Translations under genes and position numbers: made by a program
Assembly (NCBI GenBank): GCA_002433075.1
Contig: DJHM01000048.1
Coordinates: 118,495-182,494, forward strand
Length of the DNA: 64,000 bases
Direction: 5' to 3'
DNA from: Latescibacteria bacterium UBA6620
GTDB taxonomy: Bacteria > Latescibacterota > UBA2968
Part shown: positions 36,069-45,089 of the stretch, piece after piece
How positions within the stretch are numbered: position 1 is the stretch's first letter
Layout of the letters: every line of letters starts with the position of its first letter
Notes under the pieces: generated by a model
Seen by the model: the letters and a program-made list of their open reading frames with translations, nothing else
Database searches by the model: none
What the model was told of the DNA's origin: nothing

Positions 36069-36968
36069 TCATTCGCCCACTCCCGCGGCAACTCTGTGAA
36101 CAATCGCGTGCAAATCGGCTGTCTCCATGTCCGACGCCGCATAGCCCCCGGACAGCACGATGGCCAAAGGAATCCCGTTCGTTCGGGCCGCTTCCAGGAC
36201 CAGCTGATCGCGGGCCCCCAGTCCATCGCGTGTGAGTGCCAGTTTCCCGAAACGATCCCCCGACACGGGATCGACCCCCGCGAGATAGAAGATCAAGTCC
36301 GGGCATGCTCGATCGATCACGTCGTCAAGACACGCTTCCAGTTCACCCAGATAGCCACTGTCCGATGTGCCGTCATCCAGCGCTACATCCAAGTCCGACC
36401 TCTCTTTCCTGAACGGATAGTTCCGGGCGCCGTGCATCGAAAACGTGAACACCGTGTCGTCTCCTTCAAAGATCGCCGCATTCCCGTTCCCTTGATGGAC
36501 GTCCAGGTCGACGATCAGCACCCGCCGCACGCGGTTCTCTCGCTGCAACGTGCGCACAGCGACAGCGACGTCGTTTAACACGCAGAACCCCTCGCTATGA
36601 TCGGGATATCCGTGGTGCATCCCGCCCGCAAGATTGGCCGCCAGACCGTCCTCCAACGCCAGACGTCCGGCCAGAATCGTACCCTGCGTCGCGACCCTCG
36701 ACCGCTTCACGATCGCTCGCGTCCAGGGCAAACCCATACGACGTTCCGCGGTCCGATCCAATAACCCGTGCCGCAGTCGAAACAGAAAGTCGGCGCCGTG
36801 GACAAGACCCAGATTCTGCCACGACGCCGGCTCTAGTTTTACGACATCCTTCTTGGTAATCAGACCTTCACTGCACAAGATATCATACAGTCCGGCGAAC
36901 TTTCCCATCGGGAACCGATGCCCGTCCGGAAGCGGTGCAGTGTAGTCCTCGGAAAAACAGACCCGCAC
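36069..36968 (-). CDS. Histone deacetylase-like amidohydrolase
   Basis: A 299-residue bacterial HDAC-superfamily (acetoin utilisation AcuC / acetylpolyamine amidohydrolase / class IV-like) enzyme. GGMHHGYPDHSEGFCVLNDVAVAV carries the active-site His pair, DLDVHQGNG the zinc Asp and His, and AGVDPVSGDRFG the last Asp. It deacylates an acetylated small molecule or protein with zinc. GTG at 36968 begins 3 bases after the trmB stop, so they are cotranscribed. The pairing with tRNA methylation and the egt genes has no obvious biochemical logic. Confidence 0.88.
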   Translation of the reverse strand: MRVCFSEDYTAPLPDGHRFPMGKFAGLYDILCSEGLITKKDVVKLEPASWQNLGLVHGADFLFRLRHGLLDRTAERRMGLPWTRAIVKRSRVATQGTILAGRLALEDGLAANLAGGMHHGYPDHSEGFCVLNDVAVAVRTLQRENRVRRVLIVDLDVHQGNGNAAIFEGDDTVFTFSMHGARNYPFRKERSDLDVALDDGTSDSGYLGELEACLDDVIDRACPDLIFYLAGVDPVSGDRFGKLALTRDGLGARDQLVLEAARTNGIPLAIVLSGGYAASDMETADLHAIVHRVAAGVGE

Positions 36969-36971
36969 GAA

Positions 36972-38021
36972 TCAGCTGGCCCGGAACGGTTCTGCATCCA
37001 CCGATTCGCCCAGCGTGGATGAAGCCACACGTAGACCCGGACAGGCAACACACAACGTCTGGGTCACGAATTGGACCGCCTGCTTTACACCCCAGGTCGG
37101 TCGGGGATGTCCGATGGGCGAGGGCTTAACCAGAAGCTGAGAGGGAGGGCGATAAATCAGTGCGATCGCCAGGTGCTGGGCAAAGGCCCCCTCTCGAACC
37201 ATGGTCTCGATCAGAACGTGTCCTCGGTCCCGATCTTGAAAAGCACAACCGAGCTTAACGACCACTGATACGCCTTCGTGTTCTCCCTGCCACGTGGAGC
37301 CATCGAACGCGTCAAGCAGCGTATCTACATCGAACGTTCCGTCAAGAATGACGTTTGGCACTTCTTCAATCCTCTCGTCCCTCGCCGACTCGTGAACCGG
37401 CGCACAGCGCTTCCACTCATAGTAACGGATGGGTACACCCGCATCGAGCGCTCGTTGTTCGTACTTCGTAGGCGAACGGCCCTCGATCTGGTCGATCGCC
37501 ACAGTTTCGTGCACAGACGCGAGCATCCGTTGGTGCTCGAAGGCGTCTTCGATCCACAGCGCGTACCCCTCGTGATCCGTCGCGATGGTCACCTGACCAT
37601 CCTCGCACAGTCTTCGTCCGACCAGGTCGAGAAACGACGGCTGGATCAGTCTCCGTGAGTGGTGACGTTCCTTCGGCCAGGGATCGGAGAAATTGACGAA
37701 AACCTGTGTGACGGATTCGGGCGCAAAAAGGTGATTCAGTGCGAAGGCGGCATCGCCCAACAGGACTCGAATGTTCGTCAAGCCGTCCCGTTCGATCCGT
37801 TTGAAGATACGGTGCGTAGAAGCCAGCGAACGCTCGATCCCGATGAAATCCCGATTGGGATACCGAGAAGCACGATCGGCCAGGAACCCTCCGTTGCCGA
37901 ACCCGATCTCAACTTCCAGTTGGGCCTGGCGACCAAAAAGAGCAGGCCAGTCAACCGGCCAGTTCAGCTTCGTCCACGGGATTAGGTGGTCGTGTAACTG
38001 GCTGCTGAAGGGTCGTGGCAC
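36972..38021 (-). CDS. trmB: tRNA (guanosine-46-N7)-methyltransferase TrmB with C-terminal extension
   Basis: A 349-residue SAM enzyme forming m7G46 in the tRNA variable loop. The Rossmann methyltransferase covers residues 1-220: EVEIGFGNGGFLADRA, FIGIERS, FVNFSDPWPKERHHSRRLIQPSFL, ATDHEGYALWIEDAF, PTKYEQRA. The usual protein stops there. A further 130 residues (VILDGTFDVDTLLDAFDGSTWQ, VKLGCAFQDRDRGHVLIETMV, RPTWGVKQAVQFV) resemble extensions known in Aquifex and Thermus-type TrmB. Ends TGA, then HDAC starts. Confidence 0.93.
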   Translation of the reverse strand: MPRPFSSQLHDHLIPWTKLNWPVDWPALFGRQAQLEVEIGFGNGGFLADRASRYPNRDFIGIERSLASTHRIFKRIERDGLTNIRVLLGDAAFALNHLFAPESVTQVFVNFSDPWPKERHHSRRLIQPSFLDLVGRRLCEDGQVTIATDHEGYALWIEDAFEHQRMLASVHETVAIDQIEGRSPTKYEQRALDAGVPIRYYEWKRCAPVHESARDERIEEVPNVILDGTFDVDTLLDAFDGSTWQGEHEGVSVVVKLGCAFQDRDRGHVLIETMVREGAFAQHLAIALIYRPPSQLLVKPSPIGHPRPTWGVKQAVQFVTQTLCVACPGLRVASSTLGESVDAEPFRAS

Positions 38022-38116
38022 GGTTTTCCTGCGTCAGAGCGAGCGTGGCTGGACGACTCGAACATACCGGGTGCGTACGGACGAGTCAAACTCCTGGAAC
38101 GTTGTTCCGTCGGCCC

Positions 38117-38843
38117 TCACTCTTCGATCCCTCGTCCTTTCATCCACGCAATGACGATTTTGTGAGCGCCCTCCTCGGCCTGCTTGAAAGGCGTGTCGCC
38201 AGTCGGATTCTTGATCGTCGGATCGACGCCCAATTCGAGCAGTTCTTTCGCAACCGTCACGTGGCCGTTTCGACACGCAAACCCGAACGCGCTGTTCAAC
38301 GCCGATTCGGCGTACCGGTGCTCGTCCCAGCACGGCAACGTACCGGCGTCTGCAACCACCTGCCCCTGTTCATCGAAGTACTGACCCAGCAGATCTCTCC
38401 GGCCAGCCCCCGCAACGATCATCAGGTTTACGGCCGCGCCTCGCTCGATCAAACATCGGGCCACATTCACACATCGAAAGATGACCGCGTTCCAGACAGG
38501 TATGCCCGCCAGAATGATCCCGCCGTCCGCGTCGATGTCTGCGCCTGCGTCGAGCAGAATCTCTGCCAGGGCAACATCGTCGTTACTCGCCGCCCAATGA
38601 AGTGGTGTCTCACGACTGTGTTTCACTTTCTCGTGCGGTATCCGGGCGTTCACATCTGCCCCTGCCGCGATCAACACCCTGGCGAGGGGTGTAACCCGGA
38701 AAGTCCGCCAGCGTATGCAGGAGTGTTCGCCTGTTATCTTCTGTCGTCGGGTGAACGAGTTCCGCGTCGGCGTGTATCAGATTTTCGAGTGTTTCAACAT
38801 CGCCTTCACGTACGGCCTTTCTGGCCTGATCGATTGCGCTCAT
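38117..38843 (-). pseudogene. Ankyrin repeat protein gene with a frameshift
   Basis: The 5' part starts ATG at 38843: MSAIDQARKAVREGDVETLENLIH then DNRRTLLHTLADFPG. One frame change near 38690 leads to RVLIAAGADVNARIPHEKVKHSRETPLHWAASNDDVALAEILLDAGADIDADGG and further repeats to GIEE and TGA. Related proteins I recall read DWPG...VRALIAAGADVNAR continuously, so the ankyrin gene is broken by a one-base insertion or two-base deletion. The 3' part may be translated from a downstream TTG as a 186-residue product. Confidence 0.75.
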
Positions 38844-39016
38844 CACACCCCTCGGACGTCCACGTTGCCACGGCCACCAATATCTTCCTGCCCCTCCGCG
38901 TGTCAAGACCTGACCCGTGCGGCTTGTGCAACACCCTCCACCTCGCCTTCAACCCTCTCTCTGTTTTGCCTATGGTTTAAGGAACTCCTGACTGTCCTTC
39001 GAACATCGAGATCGTC

Positions 39017-40489
39017 TTGAATACACCCAGAAAAATCCTATCCGGCCTCTTCTACTCGATCGGCGGCGGCTACGCCGCGAGAATCGGGAGTGTCGTCTTC
39101 ACGATCCTCCTGAAGCGTGAGTTGGGACTGGAACCCTTCGATGCCGCGCTTTTCTACTTCTTCAGCTTCTTCATGCTCGCCAACTGCACTGAGGGCCTGG
39201 GCTGGGCGCTCCTTCATTTTCAGGACCAGATCGATGAATTTAAAGCCACCCATTACACCCTGAACGTTCTTCTCGGGTTCGGCCTGATTCTCCTGAACGG
39301 CCTGCTCTCGCTCACGCTTTACTGGACGGATTCGGCCGCTCACACGTGGGGGTCGGGCGTACTCCTTATCCTCGCAGGCCTCTACTTCCTCAAGCGGATT
39401 TCCAACACCTCCGAATTCTCGCTCCGGAAAGATTTCGAGTTCGGTCGCCTGTCCGCAATCCACGGTCTGTGCACAATCCTCGCTCTCGCCGCCGCACTCT
39501 ACGCGGCCCACACAGGTCTTGAAGAATGGTCTTTGGTGATCGGAGGCTGGAGCAACTTCTCGACCCTGTCCGTCGTATACACCGTGCTGTCTGTCGGCGC
39601 CATCCTCCTGACGCGTCCTGTCAGCCTGACACGGTTCCGGATCGATCGAGTTTGGGCTGGTCGCTTGATCGGCTACTGCAAATGGATTTGGAGCGGCTGG
39701 GTCCTGCAAATATTCGTGTGGCACTTCGACAAACTGGTGATCGCGTGGATGCTGACCGATCGTGATCTCACGCTCTACGAGAACGCGTGGTGGCTCATGC
39801 AGATCCCCACGGCTTTGCTCGCTCACATGATCTTCAACTACACAAACAGCCTTTACTCTCGCTATCAGAACGAGCCGGATCGGCTCACCGACTTCTTCAC
39901 GAGAATGGCCAGCTTGATCGTCCGGGTGGCAACACCCGTCGCCATCCTGCTCGTCCTGATGTCCGATGAAGTCGTGAGAGTGTTCGGCGGGGCGTGGGCG
40001 GATACAGCCCCCATCCTCGTCTGGTTGGGAGTCTTCGCTGTCTTCCGGCCATTATTCGAGGAGTGCTACGGACTGCTGTGGGCGGTCGGCCGCACAAAAC
40101 AAGCTGCGAGCGCAATGGCGCTGCAGGCAACCGCGGGTCTGGTCCTGCTGCCCTTTGGAGCGGCAACCTGGGGTGTGAGGGGTGTCGCCTATGCGGTCGG
40201 GACCGTCGCCGTCATCGGAATCATCACGCTCGCCCTCCGGCTACGGGCGGTCATTGCCGTCAGGTGGAGCCGCATCGCGTTGCCTCCAGCGATCGGCATC
40301 TCAGCCATGATCGGAGCCGATGCCCTGCTCGCGTCGCCATTGGGATCATCGACGGCCCATATCATTGTGCGCGCTGGGGCCCTTCTCGCCGCTTTCGCCG
40401 TCACCCTCCTGATCGTCGAATTCCGGACCATCCGTCAGAACCTCGATGATGTCATCCGAATTCTTCGCGGCCGGCCCGAAACGGAGTAG
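39017..40489 (+). CDS. Lipopolysaccharide/exopolysaccharide flippase (MATE/Wzx-like)
   Basis: A 490-residue integral membrane protein with about 12-14 hydrophobic segments, of the MOP superfamily that flips lipid-linked oligosaccharides across the inner membrane. ILSGLFYSIGGGYAARIGSVVFTILLKRELGLEPFDAALF is the conserved N-terminus; RFRIDRVWAGRLIGYCKWIWSG..LQIFVWHFDKLVIAWM is the central motif. Start TTG at 39017 and end TAG. Surface polysaccharide genes (UDP-sugar dehydrogenase, UDP-xylose synthase) lie 5-8 kb away, so it may serve the same pathway. Confidence 0.87.
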   Translation: MNTPRKILSGLFYSIGGGYAARIGSVVFTILLKRELGLEPFDAALFYFFSFFMLANCTEGLGWALLHFQDQIDEFKATHYTLNVLLGFGLILLNGLLSLTLYWTDSAAHTWGSGVLLILAGLYFLKRISNTSEFSLRKDFEFGRLSAIHGLCTILALAAALYAAHTGLEEWSLVIGGWSNFSTLSVVYTVLSVGAILLTRPVSLTRFRIDRVWAGRLIGYCKWIWSGWVLQIFVWHFDKLVIAWMLTDRDLTLYENAWWLMQIPTALLAHMIFNYTNSLYSRYQNEPDRLTDFFTRMASLIVRVATPVAILLVLMSDEVVRVFGGAWADTAPILVWLGVFAVFRPLFEECYGLLWAVGRTKQAASAMALQATAGLVLLPFGAATWGVRGVAYAVGTVAVIGIITLALRLRAVIAVRWSRIALPPAIGISAMIGADALLASPLGSSTAHIIVRAGALLAAFAVTLLIVEFRTIRQNLDDVIRILRGRPETE

Positions 40490-40504
40490 AGTCGGCGCAG
40501 CTTC

Positions 40505-41392
40505 CTAACGAATCATATCTCCCAGCGCCTGATCGATCGTACGATGACGGAAGGTGTAGCCGGTTTCCTCGAGTCGCTTCGGAAGAACTCGCGTGCTCGC
40601 AAGGACAAGTGCTTCCGCCATTTCACCGAACGCCAGTTTCGCGGCGAATCCGGGCATCGGAAAGATCGTCGGTCTGTGTACCGCGCGGCCCAGTGCCTTC
40701 GTAAACTCTGCATTCGTGACCGGCTCCGGGGCCACCGCGTTTACGGGACCTGAAAGCTCGGACGTATTTAACCCGTGAAGAATCATCCCGGACGCATCCT
40801 CGATCGACAGCCAGCTCATATACTGGTCACCGCTTCCAATACGTCCGCCAACGGCCATCTTGAACGGCGTCATCATCTTCGCCAGCGCGCCTCCCTTCGG
40901 GCTCAGCACGACACCGAAGCGAAGGTGGACAACCCGAATACCCGCTTCCCTCGCGGGATCCGCCGCAGCCTCCCAGGCCTGACACACCTCCGGCAGAAAC
41001 CCCTCCCCCGGCCCGCTGTCCTCAACAAGCTCTTCGTCAGCCCGGTCGCCGTAGTGTCCAATGGCGGATGCGCAGATCAACGCCGAAGGCGCGTTCTCCA
41101 TTCCAACGATTGACCGGGCGACAGCAGCAGTACCTTCCACACGACTGTCCCGAATGCGAGCCTTCTTGTCAGAGGTCCATCTGCCTTCTGCAATGTTCTC
41201 TCCGGCCAGATGGATGACCGCTTCGACTCCCTCGAGGGCGCTCGGTTCGATCCCGGATGCCGGATTCCAGTGTCCTTCGCCTTCTCCAGGGCCTCTGCGT
41301 ACGAGTCGAATCACATCGTGCCCTGCCGTCGACAGTTCAGGAACCAGCTCGGATCCGACAAGCCCGGTGGCGCCCGTTACGGCGATTCTCAT
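40505..41392 (-). CDS. TIGR01777 family NAD-dependent epimerase (YfcH-like)
   Basis: A 295-residue extended SDR-fold protein. MRIAVTGATGLVGSELVPELSTAGHDVIRLVRR is the Rossmann start. VIHLAGENIAEGRWTSDKKARIRDSRVEGT, ASAIGHYGDRADEELVED, VHLRFGVVLSPKGGALAKM and NAVAPEPVTNAEFTKALGRAVHRP are diagnostic of TIGR01777. The biochemical role of the family is not settled. It converges with the flippase, with 15 bases between the two stops. Confidence 0.92.
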   Translation of the reverse strand: MRIAVTGATGLVGSELVPELSTAGHDVIRLVRRGPGEGEGHWNPASGIEPSALEGVEAVIHLAGENIAEGRWTSDKKARIRDSRVEGTAAVARSIVGMENAPSALICASAIGHYGDRADEELVEDSGPGEGFLPEVCQAWEAAADPAREAGIRVVHLRFGVVLSPKGGALAKMMTPFKMAVGGRIGSGDQYMSWLSIEDASGMILHGLNTSELSGPVNAVAPEPVTNAEFTKALGRAVHRPTIFPMPGFAAKLAFGEMAEALVLASTRVLPKRLEETGYTFRHRTIDQALGDMIR

Positions 41393-41495
41393 GAGTGTCC
41401 TCCTTCAATTAGAACGGTGTTTCCTACGGCTGTTTTTCGGCACAGGATGACAAAGCACGCATTCGTGGATCCCAACCGAGGTTCAATCGCACCGC

Positions 41496-42701
41496 TCATG
41501 AAACGTCCAGGATTTCATCCGGTGTCGTGTATCCGCCGGAGATATGAGCGTCGAGCCAGTCCGCCAGATCTTTCCTGGGCAGTGTCTGGACAGGCTCTCC
41601 CTTGCAGCTTAATCGATACAACAACCTCGCATCGTCCAGCGAATCGATGTTCGACTTGATGGGTGGTGAATTGTGGAGCGTCATGTAATTGTCCCACAAC
41701 GTCACATCCCCAGGAGCGTGGAGGTGGTCATATCGAAACTCCGGCTTGAGTACGTGCGACTCCAATCGATCCAGAAAGACTCGCGATTCATCCATCGTCA
41801 TCCCGTCCAACTCGACGGGCGGTCTGACGCGCGGTCTCGAGGCCCAGATCGGGCTGTGCAGCGATTTGATTCCTGACCGAGGATTCGTTCGCACCAGCGG
41901 GGCGAGCCATCCCTCGTCGCCTTCGTTCAATCGGCGTCGGATCTGTACCCGTCCCAGTTCTGCTTGCTCTGATTCAGGTAGGGCTGCCAGCGCTGCTGCC
42001 GTATCGGCAAAAGCCGTTTCCCCATTCAAGGGAAGACGCTTCCTCCGTCGAATCAGCTCATCCTCCGAACCCTCGAGATAGGGCTTGAGGGTATCGGGGT
42101 CGTCCGGACCCTCGACCCACGACCCGTTCGAGCCCCGGGCGACCGGTGACTTGTGGACTAGGAACATCGACACGTAGATCGGCAGCGGTTCGTATTCAAT
42201 ATCGGTGTGCCAGGACCCGCCCTGTCCGACGGTCACGGGTCCGCTCGTATCCTCTTTGATGTTGGAAACCACCAGAACGGTCGGCGACTCGTGCGCCAGG
42301 CACGCCAACTGGCCCGGGAAAGCGCGATTGACGGAGGACACGCGTCTCTTCTCGAACGGAATCCACTCGATCTCCCCATCGCTTGCTCCGTCCGACTGCG
42401 CCGGCTTTCCCCCTCGCATAAAGTTGTTGGGATGCGGAACCGGCGCCCCCCAGTGATTCGCGAACCGCTCGAAGTGAGCGAGAGAGAAGGTTTCAAGATC
42501 CTGACCCGGGATCGTCACGATCCCGAACATGCTTAATGCATCCAGCAGGAAAGCAACCTGCTCCGGAAGCAACTTGGGCCGAAGGTCCACACCCGTCAGT
42601 CGAATCCCGGCTCCACTCACAGACAGGGGTCCCTCGCATCCGGCGCCTGCTCCAAATACAGTCTGAAGCTCGTCTAAGATCTGATGGATATCCTTGCGCA
42701 T
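41496..42701 (-). CDS. TauD/TfdA family Fe(II)/2-oxoglutarate dioxygenase
   Basis: A 401-residue non-haem iron dioxygenase. GSWHTDIEYEPLPIYVSMF provides His-x-Asp and the later DNYMTLHNSPP the second His; a downstream Arg in DARLLYRLSC binds 2-oxoglutarate. N-terminal LLDALSMFGIVTIPGQDL is also typical. It hydroxylates a small organic substrate such as a sulfonate, carnitine precursor or amino acid; which is not readable. I start at ATG 42701 (GGAAGA upstream), not at the upstream in-frame codon. The SDR gene follows 44 bases away and is probably cotranscribed. Confidence 0.88.
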   Translation of the reverse strand: MRKDIHQILDELQTVFGAGAGCEGPLSVSGAGIRLTGVDLRPKLLPEQVAFLLDALSMFGIVTIPGQDLETFSLAHFERFANHWGAPVPHPNNFMRGGKPAQSDGASDGEIEWIPFEKRRVSSVNRAFPGQLACLAHESPTVLVVSNIKEDTSGPVTVGQGGSWHTDIEYEPLPIYVSMFLVHKSPVARGSNGSWVEGPDDPDTLKPYLEGSEDELIRRRKRLPLNGETAFADTAAALAALPESEQAELGRVQIRRRLNEGDEGWLAPLVRTNPRSGIKSLHSPIWASRPRVRPPVELDGMTMDESRVFLDRLESHVLKPEFRYDHLHAPGDVTLWDNYMTLHNSPPIKSNIDSLDDARLLYRLSCKGEPVQTLPRKDLADWLDAHISGGYTTPDEILDVS

Positions 42702-42745
42702 CAGTCTTCCTCGTTGACCAAGGTCTTCGACGCCCCGCCACGCGA

Positions 42746-43507
42746 CTACTGGGCCGTCAACCCCCCGTCCACCGGTACGAGAGCGCCGGTCATGAAGGAG
42801 GATGTCGGTTGAGATAAAAAGTATACCACCTCTGCGATCTCCCAAGGTTCCGCGACCCGGCCCACGAGCAGAGATTCCGCTTCCGCCGCCCACGCCGCAT
42901 CCACGTCTCCTCCGAAGTTCTTGTCGGCCAGCCACTCGAACACCTTCTCGGTGAGCGGCGTCTTCACCGTTGCCGGGCAGACCGCATTCACGCGAACACC
43001 CAGTGGGCCAAGTTCGACAGCCAGACTCTTCGTCAGCTGGGCAACCGCGCCCTTTGTGGCCCCATACACGATGGACCCTTGTTTTCCGACCAACGCCTGG
43101 TCGGATGCCATCAGCACAATGTTGCCTTGTCCGGCTTCCCGCATATGGGGCGCAACAGCCGCGACTGTGTAGAGAACGCCCTTCAGGTTGATATCGATGA
43201 TGGCGTCCACATCTTCGTCCCGCATCTCGAAAATACTCGCCAGCTTCTGGATCCCGGCGTTGGCAAAGAGGATATCGGGGGTACCGAACTCCGCCACCGC
43301 TCGATCGACAGAAGCGTCTACGGCCGATCGAATCCTGACGTCCGTCTCGAAAAAGCGCACCGATCCCGAGAACGCCTCAGCTACCAGAGCCTCTCCGGCT
43401 TCCCCATTGACGTCCAGAACGGCGACATCAAACCCATCCGACGCGAACTTCCGAACCGAAGCCGCCCCAATCCCCGTCGCTCCACCTGTGATGATCACAC
43501 TGGCCAT
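42746..43507 (-). CDS. Short-chain dehydrogenase/reductase (classical SDR)
   Basis: A 253-residue classical SDR with complete catalytic set: VIITGGATGIGAASVRKF (TGxxxGIG), FANAGI (NNAG), VLMASDQAL (Ser region), YGATKGAVAQLTK (YxxxK) and VNAVCPATVKTPL. Ends GLTAQ and TAG. Start ATG at 43507 has GGGAGCGG upstream. It likely acts with the dioxygenase downstream, for example in oxidising the hydroxylated product. Confidence 0.91.
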   Translation of the reverse strand: MASVIITGGATGIGAASVRKFASDGFDVAVLDVNGEAGEALVAEAFSGSVRFFETDVRIRSAVDASVDRAVAEFGTPDILFANAGIQKLASIFEMRDEDVDAIIDINLKGVLYTVAAVAPHMREAGQGNIVLMASDQALVGKQGSIVYGATKGAVAQLTKSLAVELGPLGVRVNAVCPATVKTPLTEKVFEWLADKNFGGDVDAAWAAEAESLLVGRVAEPWEIAEVVYFLSQPTSSFMTGALVPVDGGLTAQ

Positions 43508-43579
43508 GCCGCTCCCTGGGCGTTGAAGTTTTCGCAAATGACAAGGTAACGTGAATTACCACATCCCCACAAACAAGAG

Positions 43580-43606
43580 CGCCCGTCGTGTGGAAAACGA
43601 CGGGCG
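43580..43606 (-). terminator. Hairpin terminator
   Basis: CGCCCGTCGT, seven-base loop GTGGAAA, ACGACGGGCG: a perfect ten-pair stem. On the minus strand the sequence after it is CTCTTGTTTG, a moderately T-rich tail. It separates the GIY-YIG gene from the SDR gene and likely ends the former. Confidence 0.65.
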
Positions 43607-43632
43607 TTGTAATCCGGCAATGATCCGATCGA

Positions 43633-43875
43633 TTACTCGAAATGCGGCTTTGCGAAGGCACGACCGGAACCAGTTTTGAGATATCTCTCGAAACGACGGG
43701 CTGTTCGCTCATTCTCGAACATTAAATGGGTCTTCACCTTCCACGGTAGGCCTTTTGCCGTATGAGGACATCCTCCTTGATTGTGAATTGCCACCCGCTT
43801 TCCTAAGTCGGTAGTAAAACCCACATAGTATTTCTCCGGATATGTCAGGCTGTTCAGGATATATACACACTACAT
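43633..43875 (-). pseudogene. GIY-YIG nuclease-family small protein with TAG as second codon
   Basis: An 80-codon frame from ATG 43875 to TAA 43633: after ATG the second codon is TAG (43870-43872), then CVYILNSLTYPEKYYVGFTTDLGKRVAIHN, GCPHTAKGLPWKVKTHLMFENERTARRFERYLKTGSGRAF. This is the UPF0213-like GIY-YIG family, whose members begin MWYVYIL, so TGG to TAG at the Trp explains the stop. A shorter ATG start at 43824 gives 63 residues without the YVYIL core and is likely inactive. A strong hairpin sits just upstream. Confidence 0.75.
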
Positions 43876-43880
43876 AGACA

Positions 43881-43910
43881 ATCCCCATCGATTTGGCTCT
43901 CGATGGGGAT
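43881..43910. other. Perfect leader hairpin upstream of the GIY-YIG gene
   Basis: ATCCCCATCGA, 8-base loop, TCGATGGGGAT: a perfect 11-pair stem between tmRNA and the GIY-YIG frame (5' of the latter, 6 bases away). No T-tract follows on either strand, so it could be an RNA processing signal, leader or transposon-free palindrome. Confidence 0.6.
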
Positions 43911-44020
43911 CAGACTCAGATCGTAGGAGCGCGACCAGGGCGAACATCCGCCGTCGCCCTGCGGGCTATGGCGAGGCACCCGGCTTCTCTCGATTGATAC
44001 TTTACGCGCTGGCCTGCCGA

Positions 44021-44050
44021 GCCGAAGCTCACCGCCAGGTGAGCGAAGGC
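44021..44050. repeat. Interspersed palindromic repeat (family 2, copy d), abutting tmRNA
   Basis: GCC GAA GCTCACC GCCA GGTGAGC GAA GGC: perfect three plus seven-base arms with facing GAA bulges. It ends exactly at the tmRNA's CCA, so its hairpin forms the first structure past the mature 3' end and may influence processing or termination. Confidence 0.6.
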
Positions 44051-44420
44051 TGGTGGAGGCGGCGGGAATCGAACCCGCGTCCGAAAGCGCTTCTGCGACC
44101 GCGTCTACGTGTGTAGCCTGCCTACTTGATCTCGCGCGCCGTCGCCCCGGCAGGCTGGGTCAACGGCGCGCCAGCTAGAAGAAAATTTCGCTCGCAATCC
44201 CTCCAGCGGAGGACCACGTGCTAGCCTGCTCTAGTCGGCGCCCCGGTAGGGCCACACAGGCGAGGCCCAGCGGAACGGGCTGTTCCTAAGGGTTAGTTAG
44301 GCAGCCATTGCGTACGAGTGATCGTCCGCAGTTGCGTTTTTGTCCACGGATTAACGAGGTATGTGGGACCTCGACACGCAGCTTTCGCATCCCCGCCCCC
44401 GTCGAAGCCTGATCGCCCCC
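44051..44420 (-). ncRNA. ssrA: Transfer-messenger RNA (tmRNA)
   Basis: A 370-base gene that rescues stalled ribosomes. Its 5' GGGGGCG pairs with CGCCTCC near the 3' end. The tRNA-like part has GGTTCGATTCC (T-loop) and ends CCTCCACCA, encoding CCA. The reading frame closing at TAA spells V-D-K-N-A-T-A-D-D-H-S-Y-A-M-A-A as the tag, if the resume codon is GTG; the frame upstream has TAA before it. The YAMAA end is a typical protease recognition tail. It lies downstream of the permease remnant, on the same strand, and is the only full stable RNA in the window. Confidence 0.95.
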
Positions 44421-44508
44421 ACAAGGTGAAGATACCCTTCTTCTTCACTTCTTCACTAAAAGTATGGTTTTCACCTTCCCCGGTCAACGAAGGCACCCTA
44501 ATCGGCTC

Positions 44509-45089
44509 TCAGGGCAACAACCGGATTCGCGCTCGCGGTGTGAGGAAGCCTGGATCGACCCTGAATACAAATGTCTCCAGCCACGATCGAGATAGTACGT
44601 AACCGATCGGTAACGCGATGGTGTTCGCCAGAATCAGCAAGCCGATGAACTCGCCAGAAAGCAGACCCAGAATTCGTGTCACAGAGGCTCCCAGAACCTT
44701 ACGAATCCCGATTTCTTTCAATCGACGCTCAGTTGCGAAGGCTGCCAGCCCAAGCAGACCCAGACACCCGACAAAGATGGCCAGACTCGCCGACACAACG
44801 GACAGCGCAGCGATTTGCTTCTCCGCCCGATAGACGTTCTCGGTTCGTTCATCCTGGAATGAATAACGAAACACGATATCCGGTGCGGATCGATACCTCT
44901 TCGCAAAAAGCGAGCGCCTCGCGCAGACGATTGTCCCGGACACGCAGCAGGACATGCCCAATAGTCCGGGTTGATAATCAGCGGCCAAACAAGTTCGTGA
45001 AGCGACTGGAAGTGAAAATCAGGCACGATGCCCACAACCGTGCCGTCAAAGTGGTCGCGTTTGTAGAGTCGTTTCTCATCGCCCCCATC
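44509..45089 (-). pseudogene. MacB/FtsX-type ABC transporter permease C-terminal remnant
   Basis: Two frames. The first (up to about 44990) reads KRDHFDGTVVGIVPDFHFQSLHELVWPLIINPDYWA, the periplasmic domain of a MacB-like permease (FHFQSLHEP type). A shift then gives APDIVFRYSFQDERTENVYRAEKQIAALSVVSASLAIFVGCLGLLGLAAFATERRLKEIGIRKVLGASVTRILGLLSGEFIGLLILANTIALPIGYVLSRSWL, the C-terminal FtsX segment. The bulk of the protein (about 600 residues N-terminal) and any ATPase gene are missing. A decayed fragment abutting the UXS-like epimerase end. Confidence 0.75.

Noticed and set aside
3937..43872. Reassigned TAG codon (Trp or Gln) across the genome
   Set aside because: TAG ends many intact genes here at positions where relatives also end, and the four internal TAG would replace different residues (Trp twice, probably Gln or Glu twice); two internal TAA occur as well.
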